Positions 1 through 9,110 of a stretch of 64,000 nucleotides of DNA are shown piece by piece (position 1 is the first letter of the stretch; the number at the start of each line of letters is the position of its first letter). The notes under the pieces were generated by a model. That model was not told the origin of the DNA. It searched no databases and was given only the letters and a program-made list of their open reading frames with translations. The DNA is from Haloferax elongans ATCC BAA-1513 (lineage in GTDB: Archaea > Halobacteriota > Halobacteria > Halobacteriales > Haloferacaceae). The position numbers and the translations under genes are program-made. The stretch spans positions 204,541-268,540 of the forward strand of contig NZ_AOLK01000015.1 of NCBI RefSeq assembly GCF_000336755.1, given 5' to 3'.

Positions 1-1151
1 ACGACTTCTGCGGGTCGCGGGCGGGAGTTGTAGGTACTCGCCATCTCGTAGCCGTACGCCCCCGCATTTCCGATTGCGAAGACGTCGCCGCGCTCGGACC
101 GGGCGAGCCGGCGGCCGTCTGCGAACACGTCGCTCGTCTCGCAGACGGGGCCAGCGACGATGGTCGGAACCGCCTCGGCGTCGGGCCGAGAAAGGTTCGA
201 AATCGCGTGGTACGCGTCGTACATCGCCGGTCGGAGCAAAGTCGTCATACCAGCGTCGATGCCGACGACGGTCGTCTCGGGCGTCTCCTTCACGGTGTTG
301 ACCCGCGAGAGAAGCACGCCAGCGTCGGCGACGACGTACCGGCCGGGTTCGATGGCCAGTTGGGCGTCGGTCTCGCCGAGCGCCTCGCGGGTCGCGTCGG
401 CGACGGCGTCGAGGTCGAGCGGCGGTTCGTCGTCGCGGTAGGGAACGCCGAAGCCGCCGCCCACGTCCACGAATTCGAGGTCGCCGACTTCGCGGGCGAG
501 GTCGCCCATGCGACGGACGAGTTCGCGGTGCGCCGAGAGGTCGTCGCCCGAGATACCGCTACCCGCGTGGGCGTGGACGCCGACGAGGTCGAACTCGTCG
601 CGTACGTCGGCGGCGATGTCCGGCACGCGGCCGATTGGGATGCCGAACTTCGCGTGGCCGCCAGTCGTGACCTTCTCGTGGTGGCCCGCGCCGACGCCGG
701 GGTTCGCGCGAAGGCAGAGACGCCCGTCGAAGCCGCGTTCTCGGAGACGGTCGATAGTGTCTGCCGCGCCGACCGTGACAGTCATCTCTGGGTGTTCTTC
801 CCAGCGCGAGACAACGTGGTCGAGGTCGGCCGCTGGCGGGTTGACCGCGGTGTACCGGATGCGGTCGCCGGGGAATCCGGCGTCGAGGGCGCGTTCGACC
901 TCACCCGCAGCGGCGCATTCGGCGTCGATGCCGGATTCATGGACGGCTTCGAGGACGGCGCGGCCGGTGTGCGCCTTGACGGCGTAGCTGACGTGGGCGT
1001 CAGGGAACGCCGATTGGAGACGGAAACAGTTCTCGCGGACGCGCTGGAGGTCGGTCACGTACAGCGGCGAGCCGAACTCGTCGGCGAGCGACAGGAGGTG
1101 CTCGCGGTCCCAGTCGGCCAGTCGCCGAACGGCCGGCCCTCCGTCGCTCAT
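1..1151 (-). CDS. lysA: Diaminopimelate decarboxylase, 3' end outside window
   Basis: Last step of lysine synthesis by the DAP route: PLP-dependent decarboxylation of meso-diaminopimelate to lysine in the cytoplasm. Translating the minus strand from the ATG at 1151 gives about 383 residues with a family III decarboxylase fold: the PLP-lysine motif YAVKAH near residue 56, HAHAGSG near 195, GGGFG near 227 and the late CETSDVF motif that carries the catalytic cysteine. The reading frame stays open to the left edge, so only the last residues are missing. Its start overlaps the dapD stop by 4 bases (ATGA), which indicates one transcript dapA-dapB-dapD-lysA. Family assignment is very secure. Confidence 0.97.
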   Translation of the reverse strand, partial: MSDGGPAVRRLADWDREHLLSLADEFGSPLYVTDLQRVRENCFRLQSAFPDAHVSYAVKAHTGRAVLEAVHESGIDAECAAAGEVERALDAGFPGDRIRYTAVNPPAADLDHVVSRWEEHPEMTVTVGAADTIDRLRERGFDGRLCLRANPGVGAGHHEKVTTGGHAKFGIPIGRVPDIAADVRDEFDLVGVHAHAGSGISGDDLSAHRELVRRMGDLAREVGDLEFVDVGGGFGVPYRDDEPPLDLDAVADATREALGETDAQLAIEPGRYVVADAGVLLSRVNTVKETPETTVVGIDAGMTTLLRPAMYDAYHAISNLSRPDAEAVPTIVAGPVCETSDVFADGRRLARSERGDVFAIGNAGAYGYEMASTYNSRPRPAEV

Positions 1152-1990
1152 TCGCGGAGTGCCTCCTCCCGACGGGTGGCGTCGAGGGTGTCATCTTCGA
1201 TGTCGAGAGCGACGACAGCCGGCTTGTACGCGCCGCCGGCGAACAGGTCGTGGTCGCCGAGCGAGGACTCCACGAAGCGGGTGAACGCCCGACGGTTCGC
1301 GGGCAGGTGGCCGTAGTAAATCTCCTCGTCGACGAGGTCGTAGACGGGAATACGCGGCGTGAGAAGCGTGTTCTCGCCGACGATAGAGTTCTCGCCGACG
1401 ACGAAGCCCGAGGTGACGCGACAGCCAGCGCCGAGTGCGGCCCCGTCTTCGACGACGACAGGGGCATCTTCGACGGGTTCGAGGACGCCGCCGATGAGCG
1501 TGTTCGCGCCAAGCTTGACGTCCGCGCCGATTTGGGCGCAGGAACCGACGGTGTCACAGGAGTCGACGAGCGTGCCGTCGCCGACGTATGCCCCGATGTT
1601 GACGAACGAGGGGCTCATCATGATGCAGTCGGAGCCGAGGTGTGCCCCGCGGCGGATGACAGTCCCGTCGGGCGTGTTGCGGGTGCCGCGCTCGCCCAGG
1701 TCGTCGGTGTCGCGGAGGGGAAGCACGTCGTGGTAGCGAACGTCGCCGTACTCGCGCGCCAGGGTCTCGCGCAGGCCGAAGTTGAGGAGAATCCCGCGCT
1801 TGACCCACTCGTTGGCCTCCCACGAGGTCACGTCGGAGCCGGTCTTCTCGGCCGCGCGAACCTCGCCCGCTTCGAGGGCGTCGAGAAACGCGTCTAACTG
1901 GTCGAGTTCGTCGACGGTCGCCGACTCGGCGTCGAGGTCGCCGTCGTCGTATCGCTGCCACAGTTCTCGTACGTCGGATTCCAGACTCAT
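1148..1990 (-). CDS. dapD: 2,3,4,5-tetrahydropyridine-2,6-dicarboxylate N-succinyltransferase
   Basis: Cytoplasmic enzyme that succinylates tetrahydrodipicolinate in the succinylase branch of the DAP/lysine pathway. The 280-residue protein has an alpha-helical N-terminus and a left-handed beta-helix made of hexapeptide repeats in the middle (IRRGAHLGSD, VNIGAYVGDG, AQIGADVKLG, LGAGCRVTSG). Start chosen at the ATG at 1990 (MSLESDV) because it overlaps the dapB stop by 4 bases; an upstream in-frame extension would run into dapB. Its presence says this organism uses the succinylase variant rather than the alpha-aminoadipate route of many archaea. Confidence 0.95.
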   Translation of the reverse strand: MSLESDVRELWQRYDDGDLDAESATVDELDQLDAFLDALEAGEVRAAEKTGSDVTSWEANEWVKRGILLNFGLRETLAREYGDVRYHDVLPLRDTDDLGERGTRNTPDGTVIRRGAHLGSDCIMMSPSFVNIGAYVGDGTLVDSCDTVGSCAQIGADVKLGANTLIGGVLEPVEDAPVVVEDGAALGAGCRVTSGFVVGENSIVGENTLLTPRIPVYDLVDEEIYYGHLPANRRAFTRFVESSLGDHDLFAGGAYKPAVVALDIEDDTLDATRREEALRE

Positions 1991-2748
1991 TCGAGTACCT
2001 CGGTGAAGTCGTACCACCCGGCGTCACGGCCCGAGAGCCACGCCGCGGCGTCCAGCGCGCCAGCGGCGAAGACACCTCGCGACCCCGCGCGGTGCGTTAG
2101 TGATAGTGACTCGTGATTTCCAGCCAGTAATACCTCGTGCTCACCGGCAATATCCCCCGCCCGGCGAGCGTGGACGCCGACGTCCCCCTCGCTTCGGGGT
2201 GCCTCGCCCTCGCGTCCGTGAACGCGCTCGGCCGCACCGCGAACGTCGTCGATGTCTTCGAGGATGGTGAGTGCGGTCCCGCTTGGGGCGTCGCGCTTGG
2301 CGTTGTGGTGCGTCTCGGTCAGTTCGATGTCGTAGCCATCCAGTGCGGGGACGGCCTCGCGGACGGCCCGGCGAAGTGCCGCGATACCGCGCGAGAAGTT
2401 CGAGGCGTAGAGGACGGGCACGTCCGAAGCCACGTCGCGGAGGGCGTCGAACCCGTCGTCGCCGAGTCCGGTCGTCCCGGAGACGACGGCGACACCCGCT
2501 TCGGCGCAGGCGGCCGCGTACTCGACGCAGGATTCCGGCCCCGTGAAGTCCACGAGCACGTCCGGGTCGCGCTCTGCGAGGAGTTCCGGGAGGTCGGCGG
2601 CGGCTTCGACAGCGACGCCTTCGACCGTCTCACCGGCCGAGCGACTGACTGCGAGGACGACGTCCACGTCGTCGCGGTCGGCGGCAGCCGCGAGGACCTC
2701 GCCACCCATCCTGCCGGTGGCACCGGTGACTGCGACGCGGACTGTCAC
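1987..2748 (-). CDS. dapB: 4-hydroxy-tetrahydrodipicolinate reductase
   Basis: NAD(P)H-dependent reductase that acts after DapA. The 253-residue protein begins with a Rossmann nucleotide site (VAVTGATGRMG, residues 5-15) and has the substrate-binding signature ETHHNAKRDAPSGTA in its C-terminal half. Start is a GTG at 2748: it gives MTVRVAVTGATG directly and forms a GTGA overlap with the dapA stop; the longer open frame upstream is only a shadow of dapA. Second gene of the lysine operon. Confidence 0.95.
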   Translation of the reverse strand: MTVRVAVTGATGRMGGEVLAAAADRDDVDVVLAVSRSAGETVEGVAVEAAADLPELLAERDPDVLVDFTGPESCVEYAAACAEAGVAVVSGTTGLGDDGFDALRDVASDVPVLYASNFSRGIAALRRAVREAVPALDGYDIELTETHHNAKRDAPSGTALTILEDIDDVRGAAERVHGREGEAPRSEGDVGVHARRAGDIAGEHEVLLAGNHESLSLTHRAGSRGVFAAGALDAAAWLSGRDAGWYDFTEVLE

Positions 2749-3662
2749 GCTGTGTTCCCTCCGTCTGCGACTGCCTCTTCGGTGGCGAGTTCGTCGAGGA
2801 TGCGTCGCATCTCGTCGGCGTTCTCTTCGGTCAGCCGCGTCAGTGGCGGGCGGAGCGCGGCCGGACCGTAGCCCCGAATCTCCATGGCTTCCTTGACCGG
2901 GATGGGGTTCGTCTCGACGAACAGATGGCGACACAGCGGCCCGAGTTCGTGGTGGAGGTCGCGGGCGCGCTCGTAGTCACCCTGCAGCGCCGAGTGGACC
3001 ATCGCGCCCGTGCGCGCCGGTTCGATGTTCGCGACGACCGAGATGGTGCCGACGCCGCCGACCGAGAGGACCGGGAGCGTGAGTCCATCGTCGCCCGAGA
3101 GGACTGCGAAGTCCTCGTCGCGAGTGTATTCGACGACCTGCGAAATCTGACCGAGGTCGCCGCTTGCGGCCTTGTAACCGGCGATGTTCGGATGTTCGGC
3201 GAGCGTCGCGGCCGTCTCGGGCGAGATGTTGCTCCCGGTGCGACTGGGGACGTTGTAGACGATTTGCGGAACGTCGACCTCGTCGGCGATGGTCTCGTAA
3301 TGTTCGACGAGTCCCGCCTGTTCGGGCTTGTTGTAGTACGGAGAGATAAGAAGGAGTGCGTCAGCGCCGGCGTCGGCAGAGCGTTGTGAGAGTTCGAGGG
3401 CTTCGTGGGTCGAATTCGACCCGGACCCGGCGATGACCGGCACGTCCTCAACGGCCTCGACGACGGCCTCGACGACTTCGATGTGTTCGTCGTGGGTCAG
3501 GGTCGCCGATTCACCGGTCGACCCGACCGGGACGAGGCCGTCGACACCTGCTGATTCGAGGCGTCGAACGTCGGACTGGAGTTGGTCGAAGTCGATACTG
3601 CCGTCCTCGTGGAACGGTGTCGTCATCGCGGGATAGACGCCGCGTAAGTCGAATGTTGTCAT
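2745..3662 (-). CDS. dapA: 4-hydroxy-tetrahydrodipicolinate synthase
   Basis: Condenses pyruvate and aspartate semialdehyde, the committed step of DAP/lysine synthesis. The 305-residue TIM-barrel protein shows GVYPAMTTPF at the N-terminus, the GSTGE loop near 45, the YNVPSRTG motif that contains the catalytic tyrosine, and GYKAASGD with the Schiff-base lysine near 160. Start chosen at ATG 3662 (MTTFDLRG); the 19-residue upstream extension is not family-like. First gene of the operon, so the promoter should lie in the following intergenic region. Confidence 0.96.
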   Translation of the reverse strand: MTTFDLRGVYPAMTTPFHEDGSIDFDQLQSDVRRLESAGVDGLVPVGSTGESATLTHDEHIEVVEAVVEAVEDVPVIAGSGSNSTHEALELSQRSADAGADALLLISPYYNKPEQAGLVEHYETIADEVDVPQIVYNVPSRTGSNISPETAATLAEHPNIAGYKAASGDLGQISQVVEYTRDEDFAVLSGDDGLTLPVLSVGGVGTISVVANIEPARTGAMVHSALQGDYERARDLHHELGPLCRHLFVETNPIPVKEAMEIRGYGPAALRPPLTRLTEENADEMRRILDELATEEAVADGGNTA

Positions 3663-4032
3663 GGGTCGTGAGTTGATGTGGCGTGATGTGTGGTGCTGTG
3701 AAACTGGTCGTGTGACCAACAGTGCGTCAGTCGAAGGCCACCCGAAACGGGGTCGCTACCCCCGCGACGAGCGATTCAAAAGACGCGTTTTTTCGAAAAG
3801 AAAGCGGCACGCGACGCTGTCGACCGTGTGGCGGTCGCCCAGTACTGCGTCGCGCTGTTCACACAGGAGGAAGGCACTGGAGAGATAATATAACTTGTGT
3901 CGCCTGCAGGTCCTGCCACCGTCAGGATTCGACTCTCACACCCGGTCGTCTTCGATTTGGATGCTGCCGTGACAACACATGCGCTGCCCGTGCCCCCACG
4001 GTTATTACGCGGCGGCGTCCAACCGAGGGACA
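3663..4032. other. Divergent intergenic region, dapA / NYN gene
   Basis: 370 bases without a convincing gene. It should hold the dapA promoter (minus) and the promoter for the gene at 4033 (plus), for which GTTATTA at about 4000 is a TATA candidate. An AT-rich stretch ATAATATAAC near 3890 is another possible TATA element. Short open frames here lack family similarity. A tRNA-like string (GTCGAATCC) was examined and does not fold into a T-arm. Confidence 0.4.
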
Positions 4033-4530
4033 ATGACAGAGATTCACCCCGACCAGCGCGTCGCGATTCTGGCCGACGCGCAGAACCTCTACCATACTGC
4101 TCAGAGTCTCTACTCTCGAAATATCGACTACTCCTCGTTGCTGGAGAAGGGAACCGCAGGCCGAGCGCTCACGCGCGCAATCGCGTACGTCATCCGCGCA
4201 GATTCCCCGGACGAAGAACGCTTCTTCGACGCGCTTGTCGATATCGGCTTCGAGACGAAGATAAAGGACATCAAGACCTTCGGCGACGGGTCGAAGAAAG
4301 CCGACTGGGACCTCGGAATCGCCCTCGACGCCGTCAGTCTGGCGAACCACGTCGATACCGTCGTGCTCTGTTCTGGCGACGGTGACTTCGAACGCCTCTG
4401 TTCGCACTTGCGTCACGAAGGCGTCCGCGTCGAGGTGATGTCGTTCAAAGAATCGACTGCCGAAGAGCTTGTCGACGCGTCAGACGCGTTTATCGACCTC
4501 TCCGAGCGAAAAGAGACGTTTCTTCTGTAA
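4033..4530 (+). CDS. NYN domain protein, LabA/DUF88-type putative RNase
   Basis: 165-residue single-domain protein of the NYN/PIN-like nuclease superfamily, related to LabA/DUF88. Conserved acidic residues are visible: ADAQN at 14-18, KADWDLGIALDA in the middle and CSGDGDFERL later, the usual three acidic clusters that bind metal. The C-terminus (FIDLSERKETFLL) is short, with no LOTUS/OST domain. Start ATG 4033 is preceded by a TATA-like element about 30 bp upstream. Likely a cytoplasmic RNA-processing nuclease; substrate not deducible. It converges on the membrane-protein gene that follows with no gap. Confidence 0.85.
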   Translation: MTEIHPDQRVAILADAQNLYHTAQSLYSRNIDYSSLLEKGTAGRALTRAIAYVIRADSPDEERFFDALVDIGFETKIKDIKTFGDGSKKADWDLGIALDAVSLANHVDTVVLCSGDGDFERLCSHLRHEGVRVEVMSFKESTAEELVDASDAFIDLSERKETFLL

Positions 4531-5424
4531 CTATTCGAACTCAGGGATTACCGAGTCGCCGTCGATATCAGGTCCAGACGCGCCGGGCTGGTGCGCTTCG
4601 AAGAACGCCACGGCGTAGGTGAACAGGAACGGCGTGATGAACATCTGCACCGCGATCAAGATTGCCGAAAGCGCCGCGATTTCGGGAATCGAGAAGCCGG
4701 CGCCCCCCTGCATCGTCGCTGGTGCTGCTGTACTGCCAGCCTGCTGCATCTGTTGGGCGTTCTGCATCGACCGGAAGAAGATGGTCCCGGAGATAGGTGC
4801 CATGACGATGAGGTTCGCGACGAGGACGATGACCGAGTAGCCGAGCGTCGGCACGATGTTCGACCGGGCGAGCCGATAGCTCTGTTTGAACGACTCGATG
4901 GCGTCGGCGTCGTTGACGACGACAGCGACCGGGAAGAACTGAATCAGGAACAGGACGATGATGTACGCCAGGAGGAGGAGCGCGCCAGCGCCCAACAGGC
5001 CCAACACTCCAGCGCCCATCGCGAGGCCACCGCCGGTGGTGGCAGCACTGAGACCGATGGCAAAGACACCCACGACTGCCAAGATAGCGAAGGCAATGCC
5101 AAAGGGAATCATGATGCCGATTGAGACGATTTTCGCTAACAAGAACGGGACGTACTTCTCACGACCCGCGTCTGTCAGCGTCGAGAGCGACGTTTGACCC
5201 CTATTTCCTGTGGCCTCGTCGGCCATAGCGTAGAGCCCGGCAGCGAAGAACGGCATGACGAAGAACGTCACGACCTGTAGTCCGAACGGGATGAGCGGTA
5301 TCTGTGCTAACTGCGTGGTGAGTTGGGGCAGCGTGACGAGTCCGAGAATGAGTCCACCGAGGAACAAGACCGGATTTCGCCTGAGTCCGTGGAGAGCTGT
5401 TTTGAGGGAACTGATGGCGGCCAT
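4531..5424 (-). CDS. Haloarchaeal multi-pass membrane protein (DUF7847-like)
   Basis: 297 residues with about six hydrophobic segments (residues about 18-38, 45-65, 95-120, 125-160, 195-215 and 245-275) separated by short acidic loops, plus a Gln/Met-rich loop (MQNAQQMQQAG). Resembles haloarchaeal proteins related to the membrane domain of glycerophosphodiester phosphodiesterases, without the catalytic domain. Start chosen at ATG 5424 (MAAISSLKTAL); the 100-residue upstream extension is Arg-rich shadow sequence. The TATA-like TGTAAAT near 5452 supports this start. Function unknown. Confidence 0.75.
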   Translation of the reverse strand: MAAISSLKTALHGLRRNPVLFLGGLILGLVTLPQLTTQLAQIPLIPFGLQVVTFFVMPFFAAGLYAMADEATGNRGQTSLSTLTDAGREKYVPFLLAKIVSIGIMIPFGIAFAILAVVGVFAIGLSAATTGGGLAMGAGVLGLLGAGALLLLAYIIVLFLIQFFPVAVVVNDADAIESFKQSYRLARSNIVPTLGYSVIVLVANLIVMAPISGTIFFRSMQNAQQMQQAGSTAAPATMQGGAGFSIPEIAALSAILIAVQMFITPFLFTYAVAFFEAHQPGASGPDIDGDSVIPEFE

Positions 5425-5531
5425 ACGACTCAGGTGTGTAAGTGGACATATGTAAATCGGACGGATTTTCACGCAATCGAAAGAGAACGGTGTGTCGCGC
5501 AGCGTGGGACGCGACCGAAGAGTGCGGGACG

Positions 5532-5699
5532 TCAGGCCGTCGGTTCGGCCACACGGAGCACCGCCGCAATCGCACCGAGTGACGCGAGAGCGGCGAGAAG
5601 GACCGGCAGACGGCTGTCGATGGCCGTCTGCATGAGGAGCGCGCTGCTGACGAGGAGCAGCGCAGTCCCAGCACCAGCCAGTCGAATATCCGCTGTCAT
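5532..5699 (-). CDS. Small two-helix membrane protein
   Basis: 55-residue protein (MTADIRLAGAGTALLLVSSA...) with two hydrophobic helices at about residues 8-24 and 30-48 joined by SRLP, ending VAEPTA. Start at ATG 5699. High-GC codon use matches neighbours and the frame is clean, but it is short and no family is recognised. Confidence 0.55.
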   Translation of the reverse strand: MTADIRLAGAGTALLLVSSALLMQTAIDSRLPVLLAALASLGAIAAVLRVAEPTA

Positions 5700-5818
5700 A
5701 CTCCGACGGGGGTCGTTCCGGCATTTAGGACTTTCTGTCGAGAATGCGCGTGCTACCGAAGCACAAGGCGTCGGACGGGGACCGCGAGCCACTTTACTCG
5801 GCAGGAAATAGGAAGGGT

Positions 5819-6301
5819 ATGAGCGATTCCGACGCGGCCGACCTGAAGGACCTTCGGGTCGTCGCCGACTACCAGTTCGGGGCCGGCGCGGGCGACGCGC
5901 TGTTCCCCACCGACGCGGAGATAACCATCTCCCGTTCGCGCAGCGGGCGTCCACGACAAGTGTCTGTCGAGGGCGAGCGCGTCGTCACCTACGGAACAGA
6001 CGGTCGATTCACTCTCGGCGTCGCCGGGGGCCGGCGACTCCGCGACAGCCTCGGCAACGCGGTCTATCACGTGCAGGTCGGCGACGAGTCGATTCCGTTC
6101 GTCAGCGACGGGAAGAACGCCTTCGCGAAGTTCGTTACCGACGTTGACCCGGACGTTCGCTCCGGCGACGAGGTGTCTATCGTCGGTCCCGACGGCGAAC
6201 TCCTCGGCGTCGGCCGTGCCGAACTCTCGGCGGATGCGATGCTCGACTTCCAGACCGGAATGGCAGTTCGCGTCCGTGAGGGCGTCGGCGACGTCGAATA
6301 G
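5819..6301 (+). CDS. PUA domain protein
   Basis: 160-residue acidic protein. The C-terminal half (about residues 80-155: VGDESIPFVSDGKNAFAKFV, then GDEVSIVGPDGELLGVGRAELSA) has the pattern of a PUA RNA-binding domain, as found C-terminal in archaeosine transglycosylase-related and other RNA-modification proteins. The N-terminal half (about 75 residues) matches the pre-PUA region of haloarchaeal orthologues. Start at ATG 5819. Likely an RNA-binding accessory protein; partner unknown. Confidence 0.8.
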   Translation: MSDSDAADLKDLRVVADYQFGAGAGDALFPTDAEITISRSRSGRPRQVSVEGERVVTYGTDGRFTLGVAGGRRLRDSLGNAVYHVQVGDESIPFVSDGKNAFAKFVTDVDPDVRSGDEVSIVGPDGELLGVGRAELSADAMLDFQTGMAVRVREGVGDVE

Positions 6302-6328
6302 CGGCGAAAAACAGCGACGAGACGGATT

Positions 6329-7318
6329 TTACAGGTACGGTGCGAGGCCGAGCGCGGACACCAGCGGGACGCCCGCCAGCACCGACCCGAGGAGATAGCC
6401 ACCGATAGCGCCGCCGTTGAGTAAGGGAAGACCGGCGTGTGCGCGACCTTTCATCACGGCCCACATTAGCCCGGCAAAGCCGAGGAAGGTCCCGACCATC
6501 GCGAGGAGCGCCGGAAGATTGAGTGCCGGAAGCACAGCGACGCCCAGCGACGACGCCTCGGAGAAGAACGCCGCGGACGCGACCATCACGGTCGGCATGA
6601 CGGCGTCGCCGAGGCCGATGAAGAACGCGTCGCGGTCGGCGGGGTCGGAATCGTCGTCTGAGTCGGTGTGTTCGGAGTCTTCATCGGGAGAGGGTTCGCT
6701 CTCCTCGTCGCCGATATCGTTCGCGTCGCTCGCGAAGTCGTCGTCGAGAAGCGAGTACGAGAGCGTCGTCGGGATGACCAGCACGACCGGAATACGGAGG
6801 TCCATGACGCCCTCCGCGAGGTCGAGCATGTGCTTGGTCTTGTAGACGCTGATGGCGTCGTAGATGGCGAGGACCGACAGGAGGACGAGCGCCGGAAGGA
6901 GTCCGAAACTGATGCCGAAGAGGCCCGCAGCACCCGCACCCATGAGTGCTCCGGCGGCATCAATGACGTACCACTCGGGATAGACGAGGAGGGCAAGTGC
7001 CACCGCCGCGGAGAGGCCGACGGCCACGAGTTCGATGGGGATGACGGCAGCGAAGACGTACCACGAGAGGACGCCGCTCGTGAAGACGATGATGAGTCGG
7101 ACGACCTTGTCGAGGTCGTACTTGAACGCCGCGAGCATGAACGCCGTCATGCCGATGATGGCACCGATGTAGAGGAGGCTATTTGTCGGGTCCGTCGGGT
7201 CTTCGACCGTCTGGTAGCCCTGTTCGTAGAACGTGGGGACGAGGGCGAGCGCCCCGACCTGCACGACGAGGAAGATGAGGGCGGCGAGGGCGACACCCCA
7301 GTAGGCGCGACGTGTCAT
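6329..7318 (-). CDS. Presenilin/signal-peptide-peptidase family aspartyl protease (A22)
   Basis: Intramembrane-cleaving aspartyl protease. The 329-residue protein has about nine hydrophobic segments and all three family motifs: YD at 153-154 (AIYDAISV), GLGD at 235-238, and PAL at 269-271. An acidic, Ser/Asp-rich loop (about residues 195-230) sits between the two catalytic-aspartate helices, a haloarchaeal form of the presenilin loop. It should cleave within membrane helices; substrates are unknown. Lies downstream of srp19-gar1 on the same strand with a 75-base gap. Confidence 0.92.
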   Translation of the reverse strand: MTRRAYWGVALAALIFLVVQVGALALVPTFYEQGYQTVEDPTDPTNSLLYIGAIIGMTAFMLAAFKYDLDKVVRLIIVFTSGVLSWYVFAAVIPIELVAVGLSAAVALALLVYPEWYVIDAAGALMGAGAAGLFGISFGLLPALVLLSVLAIYDAISVYKTKHMLDLAEGVMDLRIPVVLVIPTTLSYSLLDDDFASDANDIGDEESEPSPDEDSEHTDSDDDSDPADRDAFFIGLGDAVMPTVMVASAAFFSEASSLGVAVLPALNLPALLAMVGTFLGFAGLMWAVMKGRAHAGLPLLNGGAIGGYLLGSVLAGVPLVSALGLAPYL

Positions 7319-7393
7319 GGGCGGGCGTTCCCACCCGAGGGCTATGGGGGTTGCGCTCTGTGGTCGCCCGCGCCGGAGAAATCGAACCGCCCG

Positions 7394-7618
7394 TCAGCGG
7401 GCGTACAGCTTGTTCCCGACCAACCGCGCCGGGTTGTCGTCGTCGGCCGTGATGGCGACGTAAGGGCGCTCGACCGGGCCGAATACGTCCACGATACGGC
7501 CGACCGTCGAGAGCGATTCGTCGACGACCATCGTCCCGATGTCCGGGTGGTCGTCGTCGTCGAGGCGAACAATAGCGAGTCCCTGTGCCGTCCGCGACAC
7601 GGTGCCGATGCGGCGCAT
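7394..7618 (-). CDS. gar1: H/ACA RNP protein Gar1
   Basis: 74-residue Gar1/Naf1-type beta-barrel protein, a component of the box H/ACA pseudouridylation RNP that binds Cbf5 and controls substrate release. Visible: RRIGTVSRTAQGLAIVRL at the start, then VGRIVDVFGPVERPYVAI, the conserved Gar1 core. Its ATG overlaps the srp19 stop by one base, so the two are co-transcribed, an arrangement common in haloarchaea. Confidence 0.92.
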   Translation of the reverse strand: MRRIGTVSRTAQGLAIVRLDDDDHPDIGTMVVDESLSTVGRIVDVFGPVERPYVAITADDDNPARLVGNKLYAR

Positions 7619-7896
7619 CAGTCGCGGAGGATGCCGACGTAGGCGGCGACCGCCTGCACGATGTCGTTTTTCGTGGCGTCGTCGGCGTTGTTCACGAGGA
7701 CGCGGCCGCGCGTCTCGAACTCGCGGGAGTAGCGTTTGTCGCGTTCGATAACCGCGTCGTAGCCGACCTGCTGGACGGCCTTCGCAATCTCGTCCACGGT
7801 CGGGTCTTCGACCGCGGCCGACTCGGCGACCCGCCGACCCTCGCTGCGCGAGAGAGAGGCGTCGAGGTAAGCGGGGTAGATGACGTTCTCGACCAT
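7618..7896 (-). CDS. srp19: Signal recognition particle protein SRP19
   Basis: 92-residue SRP19, which binds helices 6 and 8 of 7S RNA and prepares it for SRP54. Family features: [19 protein letters not shown] at the N-terminus and [16 protein letters not shown] in the C-terminal half. Start at ATG 7896 (MVENVIYPA). A TATA-like GTATTACC lies about 27 bp upstream, consistent with a leaderless mRNA. First gene of srp19-gar1. Confidence 0.95.
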   Translation of the reverse strand: MVENVIYPAYLDASLSRSEGRRVAESAAVEDPTVDEIAKAVQQVGYDAVIERDKRYSREFETRGRVLVNNADDATKNDIVQAVAAYVGILRD

Positions 7897-8011
7897 ACCC
7901 CTGTGTCTGCCACCCGACGGTAATACGGTTGTGGTCTCTCGGACGCGTGGAAGCCGACGCGAATCGTGTTGGAGAAACATTATTATCACGATAGGTGTAC
8001 CCGAAACGGGA

Positions 8012-9073
8012 ATGAACGTCATCGGGTACGTTGGGTTCGTCGCCGTCTCGGTCGGCATCGCCGTCTCAGTGCGGTGGGTCGACCCACCGGCGCTGTCGCA
8101 TCTCTCTCGGCGAATAGGGGTAGGTAGTCAGAAAGGGTGGGCGATTGCACTTGTCGCCCTTCTGTGGGTGTTTGTCCCCATTCTCGCCGGGGCGGCCATC
8201 GACGAAGCGCTCGCGTGGGTGCTCGGGGGAGCAGTCGCGTGCGTTGGATTCTCTCTTGCCACGGTTGCGGTGAGTTCGTGGGACGAGTATCGACTCCTCG
8301 AACGCGTCCCCTACGTCTCACCCGAGGAGGTTCGCGCGAGCGGACCGAACCCACTCGTCGCGACTGCGGGCGTGCCGACGCCGCTGACGAACGAACAGAT
8401 AACCGAGTTCCAGACGCCGTTTACCGGTCGTCCCGCAGTCCACACGAGGTGGCTGATTCAGCGCCGGGAGACGCTGGGCTTCCGCGACGTCTGGCGGAAC
8501 AGCTTCGAAGGGACCCGAAGCGCCGAGTTCGAACTCGGGGGCGGCGTCGTTCGGGTCACGCCGGGCCGCCACCGGGTGTTCAACACAAGGGAACACACGT
8601 TCACCGTCGACCTCGACGAGCACGTGCCCGAACCGGCGGCGACGTATCTCGAAACGCACCCTGAACTCCCGTCACCGGGGTCGTCGGACGACACGCTCAG
8701 AATCGTCGAAGAGTACGTCCCGTCCGACGAAGTCGTCACAGTCGTCGGGTCTGTGGTGCAGTCGGACGACCCCAACGTCGCCAGACTCGACAGCGCACCG
8801 GTCGATGCGCTGCTGGGAACTCACGGCGGCCACTCCGAACGAGTCGATGGGAAGCCCGAAGCAGTCTTGATTCGTGGGAACCCAGACGAAGCGAGAACTG
8901 CGCTGCACCAGCGCGTCCACTGGCTCGGTCGGGTCGGAATCGCGCTGATTCTCGTCGGGCAGTTCGTGTCCTTTTGGTTCTCGTCGGCCAGTCTCGTCCT
9001 CCTCGTCGAGGATATCGTGGTCCTGTTCGTGGAATTCGTCTCTGCGGTGATGGACCTTCTCCCGCTGGTCTGA
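8012..9073 (+). CDS. Membrane protein with GIDE-like domain
   Basis: 353 residues. Two N-terminal helices (about 5-22 and 40-80), a soluble middle domain, and a C-terminal hydrophobic pair (about 300-350). The middle ([45 protein letters not shown], then [14 protein letters not shown]) follows the layout of the GIDE domain of MUL1-type mitochondrial E3 ligases and their prokaryotic relatives, which lack the RING finger. Start ATG 8012 with ATTATTATC about 27 bp upstream. A role in membrane stress or quality control is inference only. Confidence 0.65.
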   Translation: MNVIGYVGFVAVSVGIAVSVRWVDPPALSHLSRRIGVGSQKGWAIALVALLWVFVPILAGAAIDEALAWVLGGAVACVGFSLATVAVSSWDEYRLLERVPYVSPEEVRASGPNPLVATAGVPTPLTNEQITEFQTPFTGRPAVHTRWLIQRRETLGFRDVWRNSFEGTRSAEFELGGGVVRVTPGRHRVFNTREHTFTVDLDEHVPEPAATYLETHPELPSPGSSDDTLRIVEEYVPSDEVVTVVGSVVQSDDPNVARLDSAPVDALLGTHGGHSERVDGKPEAVLIRGNPDEARTALHQRVHWLGRVGIALILVGQFVSFWFSSASLVLLVEDIVVLFVEFVSAVMDLLPLV

Positions 9074-9110
9074 GTCGAAGTCGAAACAGACGAAAAGGCG
9101 ATGCCGACAG

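Noticed and set aside
207..1316. 369-residue plus-strand open frame
   Set aside because: Antisense to lysA; its Val/Asp/Arg-rich sequence is the usual GC-codon shadow and has no motif, while the minus strand encodes a textbook decarboxylase.
3880..3960. Possible tRNA in the dapA upstream region
   Set aside because: GTCGAATCC resembles a T-loop, but neither strand offers a T-stem, acceptor stem or anticodon arm.
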